Assembly (NCBI GenBank): GCA_016196925.1
Contig: JACPWS010000061.1
Coordinates: forward strand, 1 to 45,285
DNA from: Burkholderiales bacterium
GTDB taxonomy: Bacteria; Pseudomonadota; Gammaproteobacteria; Burkholderiales; Burkholderiaceae_D
Direction of reading: 5' to 3'
Length of the DNA stretch: 45,285 bases
In this document: in pieces, positions 7,215 through 14,032 of the stretch
How the letters are laid out: every line of letters starts with the position of its first letter
Numbering within the stretch: position 1 is the stretch's first letter
Program-made: the position numbers and the translations under genes
The notes under the pieces: model-generated
The model's input: the letters and a program-made list of their open reading frames with translations, nothing else
The model's database searches: none
What the model was told of the DNA's origin: nothing

Positions 7215-8681
7215 CTACTTCGCCGGTATGCGTTCCAGCACCGCCAGCAGCAGCGTCCAGTACTGGCCGACCGTGGTGATGTCGACCATCTCATCCGGGC
7301 CGTGCGGGTAACGGATAGTCGGGCCTATCGACACCATGTCCAGCTTGGGGTAGTGTTTCTTGAACAGGCCGCATTCCAGACCGGCGTGGATCACCATGAT
7401 CACCGGTTCCTTGTGATAGATGCTCTCGTAAGTGTCCTTGACGATAGCCATCACGGCCGAGCCGGTGTCCGGCTTCCAGCCCGGATAGCAACCGGAAAAC
7501 TCGATTTTTGCAGCGGCCAGATCGGCCAGCGATTGCAGCGTGCTTTCCATGTTTTCGCGGCCGCTGTCTATCAGCGAGCGCAGCAGGCACAGGATAGTCA
7601 CGCTTTCGTCTGCGGTGCTGACTACGCCCACATTCAGCGAGCTTTCTGTCACGCCGGCGATTTCATCGCTCATGCGGATCACGCCGTTCGGGCAGCTGTT
7701 GAGCAGATTGATCAGCTGCTTTTGCGTTGCCGGCTGCATGGTGTTGGCCGGCGCGGCAGTCGCGTTCAGGCTCAGTTTGATGGCCGGTTCAGCCGTCGCC
7801 AGCTCGGCTTGCAAGATGCCCTGGTATTGCGCGACGCGCTGCTGCAGCAGGGCTACCATCTGGGCCGGCAGGCTGAAGCTGCATTGCGCCTCGCGCGGGA
7901 TCGCATTGCGCAGCGAACCGCCCTCGATCTGGGACAGCGCCAGCCCGAGTTCGGCCGCGTGGCCGGCCAGGAAGCGCGCCAGCAATTTATTCGCATTGCC
8001 GCGCCCGAGATGGATGTTGACGCCGGAATGGCCGCCCTTCAGGCCGCTGATGGCCAGCGTGTAGGCCGGCTGCGCGCCGTCGGCCGTCTGCCATTGCAGC
8101 GGCAAGGTGAATGCTGCATCGACGCCGCCGGCGCAACCCATGTAGATTTCGCCTTCTTGCTCGGAATCGGTGTTGATCAGGATTTCCGCTTCCAGCATGC
8201 CGGGCTGCAAGCCGAAGGCGCCGCTCATGCCGGCTTCTTCATCCACGGTCAGCAAGACTTCCAGCGGGCCATGCTTGATCTCGTCCGAACCGAGGATAGC
8301 CAGCGCCGACGCCATGCCTATGCCATTGTCGGCGCCCAGCGTGGTGCCGCTGGCTTTCACCCATGCGCCGTCTATCCACGGCTGGATAGGGTCGGTCGCA
8401 AAGTCGTGCTGCTTATCGGCATTCTTTTGCGGCACCATATCGAGGTGGGCCTGGATCACCACGGTCTTGCGGTCTTCCATGCCAGCCGTGGCCGGCTTGC
8501 GCAGGATCAGATTGCCGACCGTATCGACTACCACCGCCAGTCCGCGCTGCCTGGCCCAGGACTGGATAAACTGGCTCAAGGCCGCTTCATGCTTGGAGGG
8601 ATGCGGAATCGCACAAATTTGTTCGAACCATTGCCACAAGGGGCGCGGGAAAAGCTGATTGATTTCTGTTGCTGTTGTCAC
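7215..8681 (-). CDS. pepD: Aminoacyl-histidine dipeptidase (peptidase D, M20 family)
   Basis: This 488-residue protein matches the full length of the M20C dipeptidases that cleave Xaa-His and other dipeptides in the cytoplasm with two zinc ions. Metal and catalytic motifs are in place: QAHLDMV (H79, D81), TTLGADNGIGMA (D118), LTVDEEAGMSGA (E148-E149) and NTDSEQEGEIYMG. The lid domain with GLKGGHSGVNIHLGRGNANK is also typical. The N-terminus LFPRPLWQWFEQICAIPHPS is characteristic of PepD. It is monocistronic, with a terminator candidate at 7069-7098. Nothing odd was seen. Confidence 0.95.
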   Translation of the reverse strand: MTTATEINQLFPRPLWQWFEQICAIPHPSKHEAALSQFIQSWARQRGLAVVVDTVGNLILRKPATAGMEDRKTVVIQAHLDMVPQKNADKQHDFATDPIQPWIDGAWVKASGTTLGADNGIGMASALAILGSDEIKHGPLEVLLTVDEEAGMSGAFGLQPGMLEAEILINTDSEQEGEIYMGCAGGVDAAFTLPLQWQTADGAQPAYTLAISGLKGGHSGVNIHLGRGNANKLLARFLAGHAAELGLALSQIEGGSLRNAIPREAQCSFSLPAQMVALLQQRVAQYQGILQAELATAEPAIKLSLNATAAPANTMQPATQKQLINLLNSCPNGVIRMSDEIAGVTESSLNVGVVSTADESVTILCLLRSLIDSGRENMESTLQSLADLAAAKIEFSGCYPGWKPDTGSAVMAIVKDTYESIYHKEPVIMVIHAGLECGLFKKHYPKLDMVSIGPTIRYPHGPDEMVDITTVGQYWTLLLAVLERIPAK

Positions 8682-8755
8682 GATGAAAACCCTGAAAAGC
8701 CCATGTAAATATATCGGGGGCGGAGGGCGGCAAGTTTAGCATAGGCGGGCAGGGG

Positions 8756-9754
8756 CTAATCCGTGCGGCAAGGCGCGCTCCAGTTACCGGTCTTTGCCAG
8801 GTGGGGCGAGGCTTGTTGCAGCGTCCAGCGCAAGGACATCCTGGCGCGCAGGCGCAGCACTTGCGCGATACGGTAGCGCACCAGACGCTGGGCGCCGGTG
8901 TAGGCCGCTACCTCGTCACCATCCCAGATGATATTGGCCTGCCCTGTCAGATACAGCAAATCGCCGCTGACAAAATCGGGGAATAGCAAGCCGGCGCGCG
9001 GATTGAGTTGCAGATTGCCCAAGGTATTGAAAAAATAATTGCCGACGAATTCAGGCCAGGTCAGGGTCTGCGCATCGTCCACCCGCACAAAGCCGGGCTT
9101 GCCGCCGCGATGCGACACGTCGGCCCCATACTGCAGCGCGCGTTCGGGGCTGGCTGCCTGGGTGGCGCTGGCATCGGTCGCGATGAAAAAGGTATCCGCT
9201 GCAGCGATCTGGTCTATGGCTTCCTGGTCCAGGCTAAGTGCCTGCTCGGGCGGCGGGAGCGCAGCCGGCAAGCCGGCCAGCTGGTAATCGCGCTGCTGGA
9301 TGTATTTGGTGCAGTTGCCGAAACTTGTTTTCACCGCGATTTGCATGCCGTGCTCATCCAGCCGCGTGATTTGCCCGTTCAGGCGATTGCGACGCCGGGT
9401 TTGCAATTCTATGCCGAGCAAGCCGATGCTGCTGCCGACCTGTAGTGCGGCGGCCAGCGGATCATCCGCCGCCAGGCTAGCGCCTATCTGCAATTCGCGC
9501 TCTGTCGGCGATTGCAAAAAGCCCGGGACGCCGCTCAGTATGCTGGCCCACACCTGTCCCTGCGCATCGCTGGCGCCCAGCACGATAAAGGGAAGGAGCG
9601 GGAAAAATTCGCGATGCTGCTGCGGCAGGTAATCGCGTACGCCGCTGCGTCCGCTGACCTCCAGCTTGTCACGCACGCCCAGGCGCTGTTGCACGGCTTG
9701 CTCGCCTTCATGGAAAGGGGAAATCTGATGCGGCCATCCGCTGGGTTTGAGCAT
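8756..9754 (-). CDS. Pyridoxamine 5'-phosphate oxidase-related flavin-binding protein
   Basis: Starting at the ATG at 9754 (MLKPSGWPHQISPFHEGE) gives about 332 residues. GGTGA lies 5 bases upstream, which favours this start over the ATG at 9766. The core FPLLPFIVLGASDAQGQVWA and the motifs RRRNRLNGQI and SFGNCTKYIQ are typical of the split-barrel PNPOx-like proteins that bind FMN or a related cofactor. A second similar region (TFFIATDAS...GFVRV...LQLNPRAGLLFPDF) suggests two split barrels in tandem. It follows the glutathione S-transferase on the same strand with a gap of about 40 bases. The substrate is unknown. Confidence 0.82.
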   Translation of the reverse strand: MLKPSGWPHQISPFHEGEQAVQQRLGVRDKLEVSGRSGVRDYLPQQHREFFPLLPFIVLGASDAQGQVWASILSGVPGFLQSPTERELQIGASLAADDPLAAALQVGSSIGLLGIELQTRRRNRLNGQITRLDEHGMQIAVKTSFGNCTKYIQQRDYQLAGLPAALPPPEQALSLDQEAIDQIAAADTFFIATDASATQAASPERALQYGADVSHRGGKPGFVRVDDAQTLTWPEFVGNYFFNTLGNLQLNPRAGLLFPDFVSGDLLYLTGQANIIWDGDEVAAYTGAQRLVRYRIAQVLRLRARMSLRWTLQQASPHLAKTGNWSAPCRTD

Positions 9755-9794
9755 GTCGTTCACCATATCGTGAGGGCGGGAGGGAAGCGGCGAC

Positions 9795-10433
9795 TTATGC
9801 CGCCAGGCCGACCGCGCTGGCCGCCATAGGCACGTAACCGGGCAGGCGCGCGATACGCTGCAGCCAGGCGCGTAGCTTAGGGTAATCGGCCAGCGACACA
9901 TTGCCTTCCGGGGCGTGGGCGATGTAGCTATAGCAGGCGATGTCGGCCAGCGTGGCGTTCTGGCCCACCAGATAATCGCGCCCGTCGAGTTCGGCCTCGA
10001 TCACGCTAAACAGCGCATGGCTGCGGGCGATCAGCGCCTCGGTATCCAGCTTGGCGCCGAACAGATTCGCCACGCGGGCGGCTGCCGGACCCGCCGCCAG
10101 CGGCCCGGCCGCCACCGACAGCCAGCGCTGTACCTGCGCCGCGCCCAGCGGGTCGGCCGGCAGCCATTTGCCTGGCGCATAGCGCGTGGCCAGGTACACC
10201 AGGATCGCATTCGAGTCAGCCAGGAGCACGCCGTTGTCGTCGATGACCGGCACCTGGCCGAAGCGGTTCATTTGCAGAAAGCCGGGCAATTTTTGCTCGC
10301 CGGCGCGCAAGTCGATTTCGATCGGGGTATACGGCAAGCCAAGCAGGCTGAGCATCAGTTCGACCCGGTGGCAATGGCCGGACAAACGATAGCGATACAG
10401 GCGTATAGGCTGGGCGGGGTGGGCGGAAGTCAT
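9795..10433 (-). CDS. Glutathione S-transferase
   Basis: This 212-residue protein begins MTSAHPAQPIRLYRYRLSGH, and its ATG at 10433 is preceded by AAAGGAAA. The N-terminal thioredoxin-like domain has the glutathione-site signature RFGQVPVIDDNGVLLADSNA (cis-Pro and Glu/Asp-Ser). The C-terminal helical domain contains GQNATLADIACYSY, the N-capping motif of GST cores. It lies divergent from a LysR regulator, which is a common arrangement for control of GST genes. A longer frame running on to 11237 is antisense to that regulator and is not real. Confidence 0.92.
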   Translation of the reverse strand: MTSAHPAQPIRLYRYRLSGHCHRVELMLSLLGLPYTPIEIDLRAGEQKLPGFLQMNRFGQVPVIDDNGVLLADSNAILVYLATRYAPGKWLPADPLGAAQVQRWLSVAAGPLAAGPAAARVANLFGAKLDTEALIARSHALFSVIEAELDGRDYLVGQNATLADIACYSYIAHAPEGNVSLADYPKLRAWLQRIARLPGYVPMAASAVGLAA

Positions 10434-10510
10434 GGTATTTCCTTTAAGTGTTGGGGAAGAAATTACATTGTGAATAGATTTGTTTAGTGGATAAATGCTG
10501 TAAATATGAT

Positions 10511-10538
10511 TTGACTCATCCATTTTGTGGAGTAATAT
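10511..10538 (+). promoter_or_regulatory. Probable sigma-70 promoter of the LysR gene
   Basis: TTGACT (10511-10516) and TAATAT (10533-10538) are separated by 16 bases, close to the -35/-10 consensus. They sit 31 bases upstream of the ATG at 10569. The AT-rich gap 10434-10568 between the divergent genes is also where the regulator would be expected to bind. Confidence 0.6.
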
Positions 10539-10568
10539 TTTTCCACCCTCAACCCTGCGACGAAGCTC

Positions 10569-11453
10569 ATGGACAAACTGCGTGCGATGCAAACCTTTGT
10601 CGCGATCGTCGATCAGGGCAGCCTGACCGGCGCCGCCCGCAGCCTGGAATCCTCGCTGCCGGCCACGGTGCGCACGCTGGCCATGCTGGAACAGGCGCTC
10701 GGCGTGCGCCTGCTGAATCGCACCACGCGGAGGCACTCTCTGACCGAAGAGGGACGGGCTTATCTGGACAGTTGCCGCACTATCCTGGGCGCGGTGGAAG
10801 AAGCCGAAAGCCGCTTGTCGGACCAACGCAGCGAGGTGCGCGGCAAGCTGAGCGTGACGGCCTCGGTGCTGTTCGGCCAGCAGTATGTCGCACCGCTGGT
10901 CACCCGTTTTTTGCAACAGCACCCGCAAGTGCAATGCCGCCTGATGCTGCTGGACCGCGTGGTGAACTTGCTGGAAGAGGGCATCGATGTCGGCTTGCGC
11001 ATCGGTGTGCTGGATGATTCCGGCCTGGTGGCGCAGCAGATAGGCGAAGTGCGGCGCGTAGTCGTGGCCAGCCCGGCTTACCTGGCGCAACATGGCGTTC
11101 CGCAACATCCGGACGCGCTGGCGCAAGCGAATTGCCTGCGCTTTACCGGTAACGGGCGCTCGGCCTGGCGCTTTCAGGAACGCGGCCGCGAGCGGCAGGT
11201 CAGCGTCAGCGGCAATCTGGAATGCAACCACGGCCAACCCGCGGTGCAGGCCTGCCTGGCGGGCGTGGGCTTAGGCCAGTTTTTGTCTTATCAGGTCGCG
11301 CCCTATCTCGCCGACGGCCGCTTGCAAGAAGTCTTGCAAGACTACGCCCTGCCGCCGCAGCCGATCAATGTGGTGTATCCGCACGCCGGCCTGTTGCCCA
11401 GCCGCGTGCGCATGTTTGTGGAATGGGTCAAGCAGGAACTGGTGTTGCGCTGA
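10569..11453 (+). CDS. LysR-family transcriptional regulator
   Basis: This 294-residue protein has an N-terminal winged helix-turn-helix (MDKLRAMQTFVAIVDQGSLT, with the recognition region about residues 18-60) and a C-terminal periplasmic-binding-like effector domain. The sequence LLNRTTRRHSLTEEGRAYLD is characteristic of the CrgA/DsdC-like group. It is divergent from the glutathione S-transferase gene and probably controls it and itself (inference from arrangement). The inducer is unknown. Confidence 0.92.
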   Translation: MDKLRAMQTFVAIVDQGSLTGAARSLESSLPATVRTLAMLEQALGVRLLNRTTRRHSLTEEGRAYLDSCRTILGAVEEAESRLSDQRSEVRGKLSVTASVLFGQQYVAPLVTRFLQQHPQVQCRLMLLDRVVNLLEEGIDVGLRIGVLDDSGLVAQQIGEVRRVVVASPAYLAQHGVPQHPDALAQANCLRFTGNGRSAWRFQERGRERQVSVSGNLECNHGQPAVQACLAGVGLGQFLSYQVAPYLADGRLQEVLQDYALPPQPINVVYPHAGLLPSRVRMFVEWVKQELVLR

Positions 11454-11520
11454 GACGCTCGCCTTTACATCCAGTGAATAAGTCAGCGGATCAGGGGCTG
11501 TCTCGCCCTGAACGACTGCC

Positions 11521-11892
11521 TTACTCCAGGCGCCAGACGTAGCGGACTTTTGTTTTTGCGACTTGCGCTTGTCCGTCTACCGTGCCTGGCGTTCCCTTGC
11601 ACAGGCCCGCCATCAAACGGTCGCGCACCGCATTGTCCAGCAGCGGAAAGGAACTTGATTTCGTGACGTCAACGCCGGCGATCGATCCGTCCACGTCAAC
11701 CTGGACTGCCAGCTCGACGACACCTTGCTGTTCGTGGCGCAAGGCTGCGCGCGGGTATTCTGGCCGGCATTCCGCTTTACTGAAATCTATCATTGGCGCC
11801 TTGACGACTGGCGGCCTTTTTGTTGCGCAGGCAGCGAGGCCCAGACTCAGAGAGATTGCTGCTGAGAGCGACAGGGCGGTTTTCAATTTCAT
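11521..11892 (-). CDS. Lipoprotein with TonB C-terminal-like domain
   Basis: The protein begins MKLKTALSLSAAISLSLGLA and has a lipobox LAAC, so it should be lipid-anchored at about residue 22. The remainder, ECRPEYPRAALRHEQQGVVE, VDGSIAGVDVTKSSSFPLLD and VRYVWRLE, is the compact TonB C-terminal fold. There is no N-terminal transmembrane anchor or proline-rich linker of a true TonB. It is therefore a short energy-transducer-like lipoprotein rather than TonB. I prefer the ATG at 11892 over the TTG at 11901. It is downstream of argP on the same strand but separated by a MITE. Confidence 0.75.
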   Translation of the reverse strand: MKLKTALSLSAAISLSLGLAACATKRPPVVKAPMIDFSKAECRPEYPRAALRHEQQGVVELAVQVDVDGSIAGVDVTKSSSFPLLDNAVRDRLMAGLCKGTPGTVDGQAQVAKTKVRYVWRLE

Positions 11893-11978
11893 ATTTGGCA
11901 AGTCTGCATTGAATTCACGAAAACAAGAATGTATCAGTTTGGCATGATAAATTGCAAATTAAATCTCGCCCTTGGCAC

Positions 11979-12199
11979 TAATACGTTCAGTTAAGCCTTA
12001 AACGCAAAGTCGTCATCCCTGCGCAGGCAGGGATCCAGCGACTTTTGGCTTTACGCCCCTGGATTCCGGCTATCGCTTAAGGAATCTTCGCTTGCAAGCG
12101 AAGATCGTTACGCAGGCGTGGGGTATCCCCCACGGAACCCCTGCTGCACCCTTCGCCGGAATGACGAAGCGAAGAATACGGCTTAACTGAACGGCATTA
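11979..12199. mobile_element. 221-bp MITE with IS4-like ends and 12-bp target duplication
   Basis: The left end TAATACGTTCAGTTAAGCC (11979-11997) is inverted at 12180-12199 (TAATGCCGTTCAGTTAAGCC on the other strand), differing by one indel and one base. The element is flanked by an exact 12-bp direct repeat CGCCCTTGGCAC at 11967-11978 and 12200-12211. Ends of the form TAATGCCGxTCAGTTAAG and 10-13 bp duplications are features I associate with the IS4 group. No transposase is present. The interior 12011-12190 is the dispersed repeat copy B, including the perfect 22-bp palindrome ATCTTCGCTTG/CAAGCGAAGAT at 12084-12105. It fills the gap between the lipoprotein start and argP. Confidence 0.75.
12011..12190 (-). 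repeat. Dispersed repeat, copy B
   Basis: This 180-bp stretch is the reverse complement of 43422-43600 with only about six differences by eye. It contains the palindrome at 12084-12105, the GTCATTCCGGCGAAG and GCCGGAATCCAGG half-sites and the hairpin arm GCAGGCAGGGATCC. It forms most of the MITE at 11979-12199. Confidence 0.8.
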
Positions 12200-12217
12200 C
12201 GCCCTTGGCACAGATAT

Positions 12218-13126
12218 TCAGGGGAGATTCTGATGATCGGGCGCCAGCGCTTTCCGCGCATTGCTCACCAGCGTGGCCGACAGCCGCGCCAGGCGTGGCG
12301 ATCGCACTTTCCAGCTATGCCAGTACAGGGCGACGTCCACCGGGTGCGCGGGCGCCAGGCGCACCAGCTCAGCCCCGCCCGCCATCTGTTTCAGCATCAG
12401 TTCCGGGATCATGCCCCAGCCCAGTCCCAGCGCCACCGCCCGGTTATACGGCGCGGTGGCGGGGATGTGGTGGCAAGGATAGGCGTTTTCCGGCAAGCCG
12501 AAATGGTCGAGCAAGAACTGCGACTGCAGCTTGTCTTTGCGGTTGAAGCTCAAGACCGGGGCGAGCCGGGCGCTGTCGCGCTGCATGCCTTGCGGGAACC
12601 AGCGCGCGCAAAAGGCAGTGCTGGCGACAGCCTGGTAGCGCATGCTGCCCAGCGCCTCGGCCTGGCAAGCGCGCATCGCCTTCGGCTGCACCGAAATGCA
12701 GCCGAGCACCATGCCGCTTTCCAGCAAGGCGTGGGTGTGTTCCTGGTCGTCTATGCACAAGTCCAGCAAGATGTTTTCCTGGATCAGAAAATCGGCCAGC
12801 GTCGGCAACACCCAGCTATCGAGGCTGTCGGCATTCACCGCCAGCGCGATGCTGACCGGCGCGCCCGGCTGGTCGGCAAATTCGCCAGCCAGGTCCTGCT
12901 CCATCTCGGCCACGCGGCGCAAGTGCTGCACCAGGCGCTGCCCGGCCGGCGTGGCGTGGCAAGGGCGACTGCGCACCAGCAGCGGCGCGCCGAACTGGAT
13001 TTCCAGCGCCCGGACTCTTTGCGACAGCGCCGAAGCGGTCAGGCTCAGCGTCTGCGCCGCCGCCTCGAAGCTGCCGCTGTCGATCACGGCCAGCAGCGCG
13101 GCGCATTGACGGGTATCGAATTGCAT
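12218..13126 (-). CDS. argP: LysR-family regulator ArgP (IciA)
   Basis: This 302-residue LysR protein begins MQFDTRQCAALLAVIDSGSF and carries the helix-turn-helix EAAAQTLSLTASALSQRVRA. The N-terminus and the region QRVRALEIQFGAPLLVRSRP match ArgP/IciA, which activates the basic amino acid exporter gene argO according to Arg/Lys levels. It is divergent from a LysE/ArgO-type exporter gene with 104 bases between, the classical argP-argO arrangement. This context is the main support for the specific name. Confidence 0.9.
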   Translation of the reverse strand: MQFDTRQCAALLAVIDSGSFEAAAQTLSLTASALSQRVRALEIQFGAPLLVRSRPCHATPAGQRLVQHLRRVAEMEQDLAGEFADQPGAPVSIALAVNADSLDSWVLPTLADFLIQENILLDLCIDDQEHTHALLESGMVLGCISVQPKAMRACQAEALGSMRYQAVASTAFCARWFPQGMQRDSARLAPVLSFNRKDKLQSQFLLDHFGLPENAYPCHHIPATAPYNRAVALGLGWGMIPELMLKQMAGGAELVRLAPAHPVDVALYWHSWKVRSPRLARLSATLVSNARKALAPDHQNLP

Positions 13127-13230
13127 AATTAAAAAAATTTAATGAAGCTGTAAATAAATTAAATTGTCTTCAGGTTAGCCGCTAAACCCTGCACTATGCA
13201 AGCTCATTAATACTTGCAAGGGGAAGCCGG
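13127..13230. promoter_or_regulatory. Divergent argP-argO control region
   Basis: This 104-base AT-rich gap (with TTAAAAAAATTTAA near 13133) separates the two divergent start codons. By analogy with other argP-argO pairs it should hold both promoters and the ArgP site. I cannot assign clear -35/-10 boxes. An AAGGGGAAG ribosome binding site precedes the argO ATG. Confidence 0.45.
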
Positions 13231-13833
13231 ATGTGGACGTTTTTCTTAAAAGGCATGGGGCTGAGCGCCAGCCTGATCATGGCGATAGGCTCGCAAAACG
13301 CGCATGTGCTGCGCATGGGTTTGCGGCGTGAACACGTGGCGCTGACGGTGCTGGTGTGCGTCGCCTGCGAAGCCGTGCTGATCGCGGCCGGCATCCTCGG
13401 CATGGGGCGCCTGCTCAGCAGCGATGCGGCCTTGTTGCGCCTCGCCAGTTGGGGCGGGGCGGCTTTCCTGTTCTGGTACGGCTGGCGCGCCTTGCGCTCA
13501 GCCCTGCGGGCCAACAGCTTGCAGACGCAGACTGATGCGCAGGTCATGAACCTGAAGCAGGCGCTGGCGGCGGTGTTGGCGGTCACGCTGCTGAATCCGC
13601 ATGTGTATCTGGATTTGCTGGTCTTGCTGGGGGCGGTCGGCGCCCAGCAGGCGGGGCCGGGCAAGCTGTGGTTTGGCCTGGGGGCGTTGTGCAATGCGGC
13701 GCTGTGGTACGCCGCGCTCGGCTACGGCGCCCGTTTGCTGGCGCCGTGCTTCGCTCAGCCTATCGCCTGGCGCATCCTGGACGGCGGCATCGCGGCCATG
13801 ATGTGGGCGCTGGCGCTGAGTCTGCTGTGGTAG
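13231..13833 (+). CDS. argO: Basic amino acid exporter of the LysE/ArgO family
   Basis: This 200-residue membrane protein has about six hydrophobic segments. The family signature is MGLSASLIMAIGSQNAHVLR at the N-terminus, followed by LNPHVYLDLLVLLGAVGAQQ in the middle. The NPH-x-YLD motif and the GxQNxxVLR start are diagnostic for LysE/ArgO exporters of lysine and arginine. The ATG has a strong AAGGGGAAG ribosome binding site. It is divergent from argP, which probably activates it. Nothing odd was seen. Confidence 0.92.
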   Translation: MWTFFLKGMGLSASLIMAIGSQNAHVLRMGLRREHVALTVLVCVACEAVLIAAGILGMGRLLSSDAALLRLASWGGAAFLFWYGWRALRSALRANSLQTQTDAQVMNLKQALAAVLAVTLLNPHVYLDLLVLLGAVGAQQAGPGKLWFGLGALCNAALWYAALGYGARLLAPCFAQPIAWRILDGGIAAMMWALALSLLW

Positions 13834-13931
13834 ATGTCCGAAAAACGAAGGCAGGACTCGACGCAAGTTTTGCCGCGATGGGATAGCAATTTCCCCGGTC
13901 GGGATCGTTGATCGATGAAGGGGAGATTTTT

Positions 13932-14007
13932 GTAGGGCGCAATAGCGTAGCGTATTGCGCCGTATGCAAACATTCCATGCGGCGCAACGCTGCGCTGGAC
14001 GCCCTAC
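13932..14007. repeat. 76-bp palindromic interspersed repeat
   Basis: GTAGGGCG at 13932-13939 is inverted at 14000-14007 (CGCCCTAC). Inside lie the further inverted pairs GCGCAATA/TATTGCGC (about 13938-13960) and GGCGCAACGC/GCTGCGC. Sequences of the type GTAGGGCGCAATAGC...GGACGCCCTAC recur between genes in many proteobacteria. No duplication of the target is evident. The remaining bases of the gap 13834-14032 show no gene. Confidence 0.6.
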
Positions 14008-14032
14008 GATGTGCGCCTTACGGCATGACATT

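Noticed and set aside
7170..8708. 512-residue plus-strand frame opposite pepD
   Set aside because: High-GC antisense shadow. The minus-strand protein has all PepD motifs, while this one is low in structure and rich in His, Arg and Gln.
9795..11237. A 480-residue reading frame containing the GST
   Set aside because: Only the last 212 residues are GST and start at a good ribosome binding site. The extension is antisense to the LysR gene.
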